Below, one piece after another: positions 19,482 to 27,112 of a DNA stretch of 64,000 nucleotides. A program made the translations under genes and the position numbers. Numbering within the stretch: the stretch's first letter is position 1; each line of letters opens with the position of its first letter. The notes beneath the pieces were generated by a model. That model was not told the DNA's origin, did no database searches, and saw only the letters and a program-made list of their open reading frames with translations. The DNA comes from an uncultured Raoultella sp. (GTDB lineage Bacteria; Pseudomonadota; Gammaproteobacteria; Enterobacterales; Enterobacteriaceae): NCBI GenBank assembly GCA_900759445.1, contig CAAEVH010000002.1, positions 62,001 through 126,000 on the forward strand, written 5' to 3'.

Positions 19482-19820
19482 TGGGATCTCCTGATTAATG
19501 ACCGATTTAATCTGTCACAAGCCCGGGGGAGTGTAAATATTGTTGATTGAGAATCAGGAATTATTCCAATTTCTGGATCTTCTTCACAATCACCGTAACC
19601 GGTTACTGTAACCGGTTGCTGTTCTGCTCGCTCAGATGAATACTGGATGGGTAACTTCCCTGTATCACATATAACAAAGAGCCGTGTATGAATCGTGCTG
19701 ACTTGAACAGTATAGAGAATGGAATGGCCGGCGTGGTTGTCCGTTCACAGAACAACTTTCATCACAACGGCAGAATAATCGTTGTTGGGCCAGTATCTAA
19801 AGCCTGTCAGGAGGGCTGCT
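19482..19820 (+). promoter_or_regulatory. Upstream region of orphan EIIC with tandem palindromes
   Basis: Two adjacent 12-bp palindromes, GTAACCGGTTAC (19595-19606, perfect) and GTAACCGGTTGC (19608-19619, one mismatch), have centres 13 bp apart. Palindromes with a central CCGG are typical LacI/GalR-family operators such as those of AscG or GntR. No LacI-type gene is in the window, so the regulator would act in trans. A 47-codon ORF follows (19688-19831). Confidence 0.5.
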
Positions 19821-19831
19821 ATGTCTGCTAA
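19688..19831 (+). CDS. Possible short leader ORF upstream of the PTS EIIC gene
   Basis: The ORF begins ATG at 19688 (MNRADLNSIENGMAG) and codes 47 residues, ending CQEGCYVC. Its stop overlaps the EIIC start by 11 bp. The ribosome site is weak (AAAGAG). It resembles no family I recognise. Overlap with the next start would allow translational coupling, but chance is a real alternative. Confidence 0.25.
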   Translation: MNRADLNSIENGMAGVVVRSQNNFHHNGRIIVVGPVSKACQEGCYVC

Positions 19832-21164
19832 CCATGCTGCGTTTAATCTGATATTTCGCTTTGTAGAAAATTATATAAGCCCTGTCGCCGGGCGAATCTC
19901 GTCGCAGCGCCACGTGATGGCTATCCGTGACGGTTTTATCTCGGCGATGCCGTTTATGATTGTCGGGTCATTCCTGCTGGTCTTTGCCTACCCGCCGTTT
20001 TCGCCAGATACGACCTGGGGGTTTGCGCGCGCCTGGCTGGATTTGGCGAAAGAGTTTGAAGGGCGGATTCTGACGCCGTTCGATATGACGATGGGCATTA
20101 TGTCTATCTACATTTGTGCCGCGATCTCTTATAACCTCGGCAAGCACTATGAGAAGACCAATCAGCTCGATCCCTTTATGTGCAGCATGTTGTCCATTAT
20201 GGCTTTTCTGCTGGTGGCAGCGCCAAAAACGAACGGCACCCTGCCGGTCGATAGCCTCGGCGGCACGGGGATTTTTACGGCGATTCTGGTGGCCGTGTAC
20301 TGCGTTGAAATGATGCGTTTCCTGAAGGCGCACAATATCGGTATTCGCCTGCCGGATCAGGTGCCGCCGATGATCAAAAACTCCTTTGATCTGCTCATTC
20401 CGGTACTGGTGGTGGTGCTGACGCTCTATCCGCTCAGCCTGTTTATTCAGCACCATTTTGACATGCTTATTCCGCAGGCCATCATGGCCATCTTTAAACC
20501 CCTGGTATCCGCAGCGGACTCGCTGCCGGCGATTTTACTGGCGGTGCTGATCGGCCATTTGCTGTGGTTCGCCGGGATCCACGGCGCGGCGATTGTCTCT
20601 GGCATGCTGCAAATGTTCTGGCTGACTAACCTCGGGATGAACCAGCAGGCGCTGGCTCAGGGCGCGCCGCTGCCGCATATCTTTATGGAGGCGTTCTGGA
20701 CCTTCTTTATTGTTATCGGGGGGTCTGGCGCCACAATGGGGCTGGTCTTCTGCTACCTGCGTAGCCGATCGGCGCATTTGCGTTCAATCGGTCGACTGAG
20801 CGTCGTGCCAAGCCTGTTTAATATTAACGAGCCGGTTATTTTCGGCACCCCTATCGTCATGAACCCGGTCTTCTTTATTCCGTTCCTGCTGGCGCCGATG
20901 GTTAACGCCATATTGGCCTGGGCGGCGATGAAGCTGGATCTGATTGGGCGAGTGATTTCAGTTGTACCGTGGACGGCTCCGGCGCCAATTGGCGGCGCGT
21001 GGGCATTGGGCTGGGATTTCCGGGCGGCAATACTGGTGGTTATTCTGGCCTGCGTCTCGGCGATTATCTACTTCCCGTTCTTTAAGGTGTACGAGAAACA
21101 GCTGTTGGCGCAGGAGGCTGAAGAAGCTCAGCGCATGGAAGAAGAGAGCCAGCAGACAGCATAA
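19821..21164 (+). CDS. PTS lactose/cellobiose-family EIIC permease (orphan)
   Basis: The ATG at 19821 (MSANHAAFNLIFRFVENYI) has AGGAGG just upstream and gives 447 residues. The frame is open 13 codons upstream without a ribosome site. The protein has about 10 membrane segments. The EIIC signature NINEPVIFGTPIVMNP near residue 330 is that of the Lac/Chb family. No EIIA or EIIB gene lies next to it, so it must borrow these from elsewhere or act differently. Cellobiose, chitobiose or aryl-beta-glucosides are likely substrates. The gene is absent from E. coli at this site. Confidence 0.88.
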   Translation: MSANHAAFNLIFRFVENYISPVAGRISSQRHVMAIRDGFISAMPFMIVGSFLLVFAYPPFSPDTTWGFARAWLDLAKEFEGRILTPFDMTMGIMSIYICAAISYNLGKHYEKTNQLDPFMCSMLSIMAFLLVAAPKTNGTLPVDSLGGTGIFTAILVAVYCVEMMRFLKAHNIGIRLPDQVPPMIKNSFDLLIPVLVVVLTLYPLSLFIQHHFDMLIPQAIMAIFKPLVSAADSLPAILLAVLIGHLLWFAGIHGAAIVSGMLQMFWLTNLGMNQQALAQGAPLPHIFMEAFWTFFIVIGGSGATMGLVFCYLRSRSAHLRSIGRLSVVPSLFNINEPVIFGTPIVMNPVFFIPFLLAPMVNAILAWAAMKLDLIGRVISVVPWTAPAPIGGAWALGWDFRAAILVVILACVSAIIYFPFFKVYEKQLLAQEAEEAQRMEEESQQTA

Positions 21165-21170
21165 GATAAC

Positions 21171-21198
21171 CGGCGGGCGGTCCGCATGCCGCCCGCCG
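21171..21198. terminator. Bidirectional hairpin between EIIC and fhuF
   Basis: A perfect 10-bp stem, CGGCGGGCGG (21171-21180) with CCGCCCGCCG (21189-21198), has an 8-nt loop. It separates convergent genes. Neither side has a good T-tract. Confidence 0.5.
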
Positions 21199-21207
21199 TG
21201 AATGGCA

Positions 21208-22002
21208 TTATTTCAGCGTGCAGTCCCCGCACTGATGAACGTCTGGCAGACGATTACGTTGACAGCAGGTGCGGCGCACCAGCAATCCTTCGCGTAAAAT
21301 CACCGTTCGCCACAGCGGATTGTCCTGGCCATCGGCAAACTGCTTTTCAAAGAAGCAGTGTTGACGCAGGGCTGTAACCTGCTCGTCACCCAGCAGCGCT
21401 TTCATTTCCCCCAGATACCAGTTGATCAGATAGCCGGTATTGCTCCAGATAAGCTTGCCATTGATATCTCCGGTTGCTTCCAGCGCCTGTACCACCGGCA
21501 GCAGGGCGTTGGTCACCAGCGTTTCCATACGCGTTTGCGGCGAATGGCTTCTGGCGGAGGAGTCTGCCTTGACATCGATCCAGAAGCAGGCCGCGCGGCC
21601 CGTTTCGTGAAATTCAACGCGAAAACGCTCCGGCGCGACGCTGATAGCGGTCTCTTCACTGAGCAGCGCCAGCATCAGCGGCGGCACCAACAGGCCGATG
21701 TACCATTGCGCCCAAAGTGAGAGCAGCGGCTTTTGTTCACGCGGCATCGTCGGCTGGTTGCGATAGATATGATCGGACCAGGTGGCCAGCAGGGAGCTGA
21801 GTACCGTGGGCGCAGACCATTCAGCGAGCGTCAATGCGCATGGCGGGGCCTCTTCATCCAGGCGAAGAAAATCCAGCAGATGAGGACGAAGGGTGGTGAT
21901 TTTTTCCCGAATCGCATTCGCCAACGCATCTTCGGCCGGCAGCAACGGAGCTTGCCAGATGATGTCGATGTCATTGCGGAATGAAGCAGAACGGTAAACC
22001 AT
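21208..22002 (-). CDS. fhuF: Siderophore-iron reductase FhuF
   Basis: The 264-residue cytoplasmic protein reduces ferric hydroxamate siderophores to release iron. The C-terminus carries the unusual 2Fe-2S ligand set Cys-Cys-x10-Cys-x2-Cys (RRTCCQRNRLPDVHQCGDC). ATG at 22002 follows the E. coli start; a TTG three bases earlier is less likely. A Fur-type site lies upstream. The next gene upstream on the same strand is a diguanylate cyclase, 117 bp away. Confidence 0.95.
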   Translation of the reverse strand: MVYRSASFRNDIDIIWQAPLLPAEDALANAIREKITTLRPHLLDFLRLDEEAPPCALTLAEWSAPTVLSSLLATWSDHIYRNQPTMPREQKPLLSLWAQWYIGLLVPPLMLALLSEETAISVAPERFRVEFHETGRAACFWIDVKADSSARSHSPQTRMETLVTNALLPVVQALEATGDINGKLIWSNTGYLINWYLGEMKALLGDEQVTALRQHCFFEKQFADGQDNPLWRTVILREGLLVRRTCCQRNRLPDVHQCGDCTLK

Positions 22003-22023
22003 CAAATCGCCAGATATGAATCT

Positions 22024-22042
22024 AAATGAGAATGATTAGTGA
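22024..22042 (-). promoter_or_regulatory. Probable Fur box of fhuF
   Basis: The minus-strand sequence around CTAATCATTCTC matches 12 of 19 positions of the Fur consensus, with 10 of 12 in the right half. It lies about 20-40 bp before the fhuF ATG. E. coli fhuF is Fur-repressed. Confidence 0.5.
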
Positions 22043-22119
22043 TACTAGTTAGTTGTCCGGGCGATGGCAAGATATTTGTCTGCGCCGCGTGCGCTGTACC
22101 ACGCGGCGGCGGGGCGGGA

Positions 22120-23190
22120 TCAGCTGGCGAGAATAATGTTGCGGCCCTGGCCTTTGGCTTCGTAGAGCGCCGTATCGGCTCTTTTCAGGGCGCCATCGAT
22201 ATCGGAATCCATGAGAGGCGTCATGCCAATACTGATGGTGACATTGGTGGCGACGCTTTCATTAAACATATGGGGAATTTTCAAATCGTAGACCTGCTGG
22301 CGGATACGCTCTGCGGCCAGCGAAGCCGCTTCCGTGGTGCTGTTTGTTAACAGCACCATAAACTCTTCACCACCAAAGCGCGCGACAATATCACGCGATC
22401 GTACGGCATTGCGAATCGCGGCGGAGACCTGAATCAATGCCTGATCGCCCATCATATGGCCATAGTGGTCGTTGTAGGCTTTAAAGTGGTCAATATCCAG
22501 CAGCAGTACATGATGGTCACTGTCACTCACCGCCAGAAGGGTATCCAGGCGATTCTGCAGGCCGCGCCGGTTATATAAGCCGGTGAGAGGGTCCAGCATA
22601 CTCAGATCGTTCAGGGTGTTGCGTTCCTGCAGTAATTTATCCATCAGCCCCTGGGTAAAGGCATCGCTGCGTTTTTGAATGATGTTTTGCAACGTAATGC
22701 CGGCAATGGGGAGCGTGAGACAATACAACATACGTAACCACTGTTCACCTTCGGCAAGGAACAGACAGGCGATAAATGTGGGTAAAGAGTGCAGGGTAAA
22801 GGCAGTGATATTATTGGGAAATGCAATAGCGCCAATAAACAATATGCTTAATAACGCAATGACCAGAAAGTTAAAATGAGGCGCTGGCAGTAACAATGCT
22901 TTTTCCGTTATATGCGAGGCCCACAGCACACCAAATATCAGAGAAATAAAAGGAATATTTATTTTGCGCTGTGAAAACTTCCAGTGCCATAGCGCCAGGG
23001 CGGCGCTGAGAATAACGATCAGGACGCAGGGAAGGGTAAAGCTGACAGGGGTATACAGCGGACTGACTAGCGAGAAAACCGCAGAAATAAAAGTCAGCAG
23101 CAAAAAGAGCCGTAAGGAATATTGATATTTTTTGTCATAATGTTTTTGCCAGGATTGTGCAGTCATATTGGGCGTGTCGTTATTAGTCAT
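22120..23190 (-). CDS. Membrane diguanylate cyclase (GGDEF domain)
   Basis: The 356-residue protein has about six N-terminal hydrophobic segments up to residue 170, a short coiled linker and a C-terminal GGDEF domain. The active-site motif is GGEEF (273-277). An inhibitory I-site RSRD (264-267) sits five residues before it, so product feedback is expected. No EAL domain is present. It should synthesise c-di-GMP at the membrane in response to an unknown signal. It is located between fhuF and a Fur-boxed gene. I do not know an E. coli orthologue at this place. Confidence 0.9.
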   Translation of the reverse strand: MTNNDTPNMTAQSWQKHYDKKYQYSLRLFLLLTFISAVFSLVSPLYTPVSFTLPCVLIVILSAALALWHWKFSQRKINIPFISLIFGVLWASHITEKALLLPAPHFNFLVIALLSILFIGAIAFPNNITAFTLHSLPTFIACLFLAEGEQWLRMLYCLTLPIAGITLQNIIQKRSDAFTQGLMDKLLQERNTLNDLSMLDPLTGLYNRRGLQNRLDTLLAVSDSDHHVLLLDIDHFKAYNDHYGHMMGDQALIQVSAAIRNAVRSRDIVARFGGEEFMVLLTNSTTEAASLAAERIRQQVYDLKIPHMFNESVATNVTISIGMTPLMDSDIDGALKRADTALYEAKGQGRNIILAS

Positions 23191-23392
23191 TAAATTTCAA
23201 AATGATGGCTGCCAAAAATGAACGATAAAAAGCACTGCACACAGTGCGGTTTTTGCGAAATAATCAAATATTTTAATACATTAGTACGGCGCGTTTAATT
23301 TATCACCTTCACCGATCTATGTCATCAGGCCGAACGTAAAGAACGAAATATCCTGACAGGCAAAACATGACAAATGATAAAGGCTATCATAT

Positions 23393-23411
23393 GATATTGG
23401 TTATCATTATC
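23393..23411 (+). promoter_or_regulatory. Fur box upstream of yjjZ
   Basis: GATATTGGTTATCATTATC matches 16 of 19 positions of the Fur consensus. A weaker 11/19 copy (23376-23394) abuts it, as in extended Fur sites. It ends 18 bp before the yjjZ ATG. Confidence 0.8.
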
Positions 23412-23429
23412 GATTGGAAAGGTGAGAAC

Positions 23430-23669
23430 ATGTTGCAGCGAGCTTTGGGCAGTGGATGGGCAGTGCTGTTGCCTGGGATACTGGTTGCTGCACTGGGAGG
23501 GGCTGGTCTGTCGGTAGATGCCTGGCGTGGGCTGGTTACGGTCGGGCTATTGATGACGGCATTGATGATCTGGCACCGGCGCTTACGGCATTTCGTACTG
23601 TTACCGTCATGCGTGGCGTTAATCAGTGGGATCATGCTGATGGCGTTGAATTTGAAACTGATGGGGTAA
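23430..23669 (+). CDS. yjjZ: DUF1435 small membrane protein YjjZ
   Basis: The ATG at 23430 (MLQRALGSGWAVLLPG) has AAGGTGAG upstream and gives 79 residues, like E. coli YjjZ. An upstream in-frame ATG (23367) would place the Fur box inside the gene and is rejected. The protein has two or three hydrophobic segments and is probably in the inner membrane. Its function is unknown. The strong Fur box suggests induction under iron limitation. Confidence 0.85.
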   Translation: MLQRALGSGWAVLLPGILVAALGGAGLSVDAWRGLVTVGLLMTALMIWHRRLRHFVLLPSCVALISGIMLMALNLKLMG

Positions 23670-23690
23670 TACAGAGAAGGGTAAGAATAT

Positions 23691-23777
23691 TGGTGCGAGG
23701 GGGGGGACTTGAACCCCCACGTCCGTAAGGACACTAACACCTGAAGCTAGCGCGTCTACCAATTCCGCCACCTTCGC
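23691..23777 (-). tRNA. leuV: tRNA-Leu (CAG)
   Basis: An 87-nt leucine tRNA begins GCGAAGGTGGCG and ends CCCTCGCACCA with encoded CCA. The anticodon CAG sits in the loop after GCT. The long variable arm (stem GTCC/GGAC) is typical of class II tRNALeu. It is the third gene in the direction of transcription. Symbols for the three copies follow E. coli order loosely. Confidence 0.97.
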
Positions 23778-23808
23778 ACAGTATTCTTAATTTTTGATAT
23801 CGCCTCGT

Positions 23809-23895
23809 TGGTGCGAGGGGGGGGACTTGAACCCCCACGTCCGTAAGAACACTAACACCTGAAGCTAGCGCGTCTACCAATTCCGCCACCTTCGC
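23809..23895 (-). tRNA. leuP: tRNA-Leu (CAG)
   Basis: The second 87-nt copy has the same anticodon CAG and encoded CCA. It differs from the other two by one base in the variable arm (GTTC instead of GTCC), which turns a C-G pair into a U-G wobble. The rest is identical. It is co-transcribed with its neighbours, 31 bp from the 3'-most copy. Confidence 0.97.
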
Positions 23896-23923
23896 ACAGT
23901 GCGAGCGATATCTGCGTGGTTTA

Positions 23924-24010
23924 TGGTGCGAGGGGGGGGACTTGAACCCCCACGTCCGTAAGGACACTAACACCTGAAGCTAGCGCGTCTACCAATTCCG
24001 CCACCTTCGC
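23924..24010 (-). tRNA. leuQ: tRNA-Leu (CAG)
   Basis: The third 87-nt copy is promoter-proximal in the leuQPV-type operon. Anticodon CAG and CCA end are present. It is identical to the 23691 copy. Confidence 0.97.
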
Positions 24011-24051
24011 ATACCATCGACACTATGAAAGTATCGTTACCACGGAGGCGC

Positions 24052-24079
24052 ATTCTAGTGGTTTTCAGCTATTCGTCAA
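24052..24079 (-). promoter_or_regulatory. Promoter of the leuQPV tRNA operon
   Basis: On the minus strand, -35 TTGACG (24074-24079) and -10 TAGAAT (24052-24057) are separated by 16 bp. A GC-rich discriminator (GCGCCTCC) follows, as expected for stringently controlled tRNA promoters. Confidence 0.75.
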
Positions 24080-24139
24080 TAGTTAATTGTGTGGCCTGGA
24101 TTGATTGTTGCAAAAATGGTCGAATTTGCGGAGGGAGAA

Positions 24140-24166
24140 CCGGCGGCGGGGTTGCCCTGCCGCCGG
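24140..24166 (-). terminator. Hairpin downstream of rsmC
   Basis: CCGGCGGC (24140-24147) pairs with GCCGCCGG (24159-24166). It lies 14 bp after the rsmC stop and before the tRNA promoter. It is GC-rich without a following T-run. Confidence 0.5.
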
Positions 24167-24179
24167 AGAAGACAAAAAA

Positions 24180-25208
24180 TTATTTTTTCGCCTGACGGGT
24201 CATGACGGTACGGTAAACCTTAAAGCGACCGGTTTGGGCAATCACTTCATGGAAGCCGAAGACTTCATCCAGCACATCCGGATACGGCAGGAAGGCGTTG
24301 GCGACAATACGCAGCTCCCCGCCGCTGTTCAGATGACGGACCGCGCCGCGAATCAGCGTTTGCGCAGCTTCCTGGCTGGTCTGCAGGCCATCATGGAACG
24401 GTGGGTTGGAGATAATCATGTCGAAGCGACCGTTCACTTCGGAGAACACATTGCTGGCGAACACGTCACCTTCAATGCCGTTGGCGGCGAGCGTTGCGCG
24501 GCTCGCTTCGACCGCTGGCGCGCTGACGTCGCAGAGCGTCAGGCGGACCTTCGGCGAGTGGCTGGCCAGTACGGTCGCCAGCACGCCTGCGCCGCAGCCA
24601 ACATCGAGCACTTTACCTTTGGTGTGCGGCGTCAGCGTTGAGAGCAGCAGCTGGCTGCCAATGTCCAGTCCGTCACGGCTGAATACGCCTGGCAGCGTTT
24701 TAATGGTCAGATTTTCCAGCGCGTATTCGCCCCAGTACTGCTGCGGATCGAACGTCGGCTGTTTTTCCAGACGCCCGTGATACAGCCCGCAGCGACGTGC
24801 GCTGTCCACTTTCGTCAGGGGGACATATTCGGCCAGCATCTGTTCGGCACTGCGAACGCCGCTGCGGTTTTCACCGACGACGAAAACGTCAATCCCGACC
24901 GGCAGCAGCGACAGCAGGTTCATCAATTGAAACTGCGCTTCCGGTTTGTTCTTTGGCCAGTAGTAAATCAGCGTATCGCAATCGGCAACGTCGCTGGCTT
25001 CGGCTACCAGACTAAAACGTACGTTTTCGCCCATCTGGCCGTTCAGGGCTTGCCAGTGGTGAAACTGTTGGGTGTGGGCGCGGCTGGCCGCGGTGTCCAG
25101 ACGTGCGGGCAGGTCATCCTGCAGGTCACCGGCAAACAGAACGCGTGCGGGTTCGAAATCATCACTGTGGCGCAGCAAGACTTCACTTGCCGGGGTAAAA
25201 GCAGACAT
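24180..25208 (-). CDS. rsmC: 16S rRNA m2G1207 methyltransferase RsmC
   Basis: ATG at 25208 ([18 protein letters not shown]) has GGAG upstream and gives 342 residues, close to E. coli. The frame opens five codons earlier but without support. The N-terminal half is a degenerate methyltransferase-like domain. The C-terminal half binds SAM ([11 protein letters not shown]) and carries the catalytic NPPF motif (ISNPPFHDG). It methylates G1207 in 16S rRNA using assembled 30S subunits. It is divergent from holD. Confidence 0.96.
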   Translation of the reverse strand: MSAFTPASEVLLRHSDDFEPARVLFAGDLQDDLPARLDTAASRAHTQQFHHWQALNGQMGENVRFSLVAEASDVADCDTLIYYWPKNKPEAQFQLMNLLSLLPVGIDVFVVGENRSGVRSAEQMLAEYVPLTKVDSARRCGLYHGRLEKQPTFDPQQYWGEYALENLTIKTLPGVFSRDGLDIGSQLLLSTLTPHTKGKVLDVGCGAGVLATVLASHSPKVRLTLCDVSAPAVEASRATLAANGIEGDVFASNVFSEVNGRFDMIISNPPFHDGLQTSQEAAQTLIRGAVRHLNSGGELRIVANAFLPYPDVLDEVFGFHEVIAQTGRFKVYRTVMTRQAKK

Positions 25209-25413
25209 GAAACACTCCTTCATTAAGACTGGCGCCGATTATACACGTTATCCAGAATGCTGCCTCTTTGTTGGCGCTGCTGGGGCCGCCTGCGCGCGGA
25301 TAACGCGATACACCTCATCTCTGACCGAGCGACAGGCACGTCGTACGTAGTTTGTTGGCGCAGATAAGCGGGATTTGCTATATTGCGCGCTTAATTAACA
25401 GGAGTGTTTCGCT

Positions 25414-25827
25414 ATGACTTCCCGACGAGAGTGGCAATTACAGCAGCTGGGTATCACCCGGTGGTCGCTGCGTCGCCCCGGGGTGTTACAGGGTGAAATC
25501 GCTATCTCGCTTCCTGGGCATATTCGTTTGGTGATGGTGGCGGAAAACCCACCGTCGCTGACTGAACCGCTCGCCAGCGATATTCTGCGTGCTCTGGCGC
25601 TGTCGCCGGATCAGGTACTGCAGCTCACGCCGGATCGCGTGGCTATGTTGCCGCAGGATAGCCGCTGCAACAGCTGGCGGCTGGGTACTGACGCACCGTT
25701 ACCGTTGGCGGGCGCGCAGCTTTCGACGCCCGCTTTTGATGAACTCCAGACCAGCGCGCCTGCCCGTATGGCGCTCTGGCAACAAATCTGCGCTCATGAA
25801 CACGATTTCTACCCTCAACACGGCTGA
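25414..25827 (+). CDS. holD: DNA polymerase III psi subunit HolD
   Basis: The 137-residue protein equals E. coli HolD in length. The N-terminus (MTSRREWQLQQLGITRWSLR) is the segment that contacts the clamp loader. HolD bridges the chi subunit and the gamma/tau complex. CAGGAGTG precedes the ATG. The last 32 bp overlap rimI. Confidence 0.94.
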   Translation: MTSRREWQLQQLGITRWSLRRPGVLQGEIAISLPGHIRLVMVAENPPSLTEPLASDILRALALSPDQVLQLTPDRVAMLPQDSRCNSWRLGTDAPLPLAGAQLSTPAFDELQTSAPARMALWQQICAHEHDFYPQHG

Positions 25828-26242
25828 TTTGCCCCGTGCATGGCAAATAGAACAACGCGCCCACGCTTTTCCGTGGAGCGAACAAACCTTTGCCAGTAAT
25901 CAGGGCGAGCGTTATCTGAACCTTCAACTGACGGTTGATGGCGAGATGGCGGCCTTTGCGATTACGCAAATTATCCTCGATGAAGCGACGCTGTTTAACA
26001 TCGCCGTCGACCCGGCTTTTCAGCGGCGCGGCCTTGGGCGAGCGCTGCTGGAGCAGGTGATTGATGAGGTTGAGAAACGCGGGGTCGTGACGCTGTGGCT
26101 GGAAGTGCGTGCGTCGAACGTAGCCGCTCTCGCACTGTACGAGAGCTTAGGTTTTAACGAGGCAACCATTCGTCGTGACTATTATCCCACGGCCGACGGG
26201 CGTGAGGATGCGATCATAATGGCGTTGCCAGTCAGTATGTAA
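25796..26242 (+). CDS. rimI: Ribosomal protein bS18 N-alpha-acetyltransferase RimI
   Basis: ATG at 25796 (MNTISTLNTADLPRAWQIEQ) gives 148 residues as in E. coli. GNAT motif A is QRRGLGRALLE, followed by EVRASNVAALALYESLGF. It acetylates the N-terminal alanine of ribosomal protein S18. It overlaps holD by 32 bp, implying translational coupling. A terminator follows directly. Confidence 0.96.
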   Translation: MNTISTLNTADLPRAWQIEQRAHAFPWSEQTFASNQGERYLNLQLTVDGEMAAFAITQIILDEATLFNIAVDPAFQRRGLGRALLEQVIDEVEKRGVVTLWLEVRASNVAALALYESLGFNEATIRRDYYPTADGREDAIIMALPVSM

Positions 26243-26243
26243 C

Positions 26244-26265
26244 AGCCTGTTCGCCAGGCTTTTTT
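26244..26265 (+). terminator. Intrinsic terminator after holD-rimI
   Basis: AGCCTG (26244-26249) pairs with CAGGCT (26255-26260) across a TTCGC loop, followed by a T-run to 26265. It begins right after the rimI stop. Confidence 0.8.
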
Positions 26266-26343
26266 AAGGGTAGGTCTGACGCTGCGATGTTCAGATCTGC
26301 TGTAACAAGACGCCTGTAGGGCGGGCAATGACAGGGTGATACG

Positions 26344-27021
26344 ATGAAGTGGGACTGGATTTTCTTTGATGCCGACGAAACGCTGTTTACGTTTGATTCT
26401 TTTACCGGTCTGCAGCGAATGTTTCTCGACTATAGCGTGACCTTTAGCGCTGAAGATTTTCAGGACTATCAGGCCGTGAATAAACCACTGTGGGTGGATT
26501 ATCAAAACGGTACGATCACTTCGCTGCAGCTGCAACATCAGCGTTTTAATAGCTGGGCGGAGCGCCTCAGCGTGCCGCCGGGCGAACTCAACGACGCCTT
26601 TATGAATGCGATGGCCGAGATCTGCTCGCCGCTGCCGGGGGCGATATCGCTGCTGAATGCCCTGCAGGGGAAGGTAAAAATGGGGATCATCACCAACGGG
26701 TTTACCTCGCTGCAGCAGATCCGTCTGGAACGCACCGGCTTACGCGATCACTTTGATTTATTGATTATTTCTGAAGAGGTCGGCGTGGCGAAGCCGGACG
26801 CGCGCATTTTCGAATACGCGCTGGCGCAGGCGGGTCATCCCGAGCGTTCCCGCGTACTGATGGTCGGCGATACGGCAGAGTCCGACATCCGCGGCGGGGT
26901 GAATGCCGGCCTTGCCACCTGCTGGCTGAACGCTCATCAGCGTGAACTGCCTGCCGATCTTCATCCCGACTGGACGGTGACCTCTTTAAGCGACCTGGAG
27001 CAGCTCCTGTGTAAACACTGA
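26344..27021 (+). CDS. yjjG: Pyrimidine 5'-nucleotidase YjjG
   Basis: The 225-residue protein is a HAD-superfamily phosphatase. Motif I is DADET (Asp9 nucleophile, Asp11), motif II is in IITNGFTSL, and motif IV is [11 protein letters not shown]. coli YjjG dephosphorylates dUMP, dTMP and non-canonical pyrimidine nucleotides, a house-cleaning role. It sits between rimI and prfC as in E. coli. Confidence 0.95.
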   Translation: MKWDWIFFDADETLFTFDSFTGLQRMFLDYSVTFSAEDFQDYQAVNKPLWVDYQNGTITSLQLQHQRFNSWAERLSVPPGELNDAFMNAMAEICSPLPGAISLLNALQGKVKMGIITNGFTSLQQIRLERTGLRDHFDLLIISEEVGVAKPDARIFEYALAQAGHPERSRVLMVGDTAESDIRGGVNAGLATCWLNAHQRELPADLHPDWTVTSLSDLEQLLCKH

Positions 27022-27112
27022 TTGCCTCCCCCCCATTGATGGGTAAAATAGCCGCAATTTTTCGTATTCCACATGCGTGGCCGGTTGCCGCGTTTACTAA
27101 GAAGAATCAATT

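Noticed and set aside
23691..24010. Integration site or mobile element at the tRNA-Leu cluster
   Set aside because: tRNA genes are common integration targets, but no integrase, direct repeat of a tRNA end or foreign segment borders these genes.
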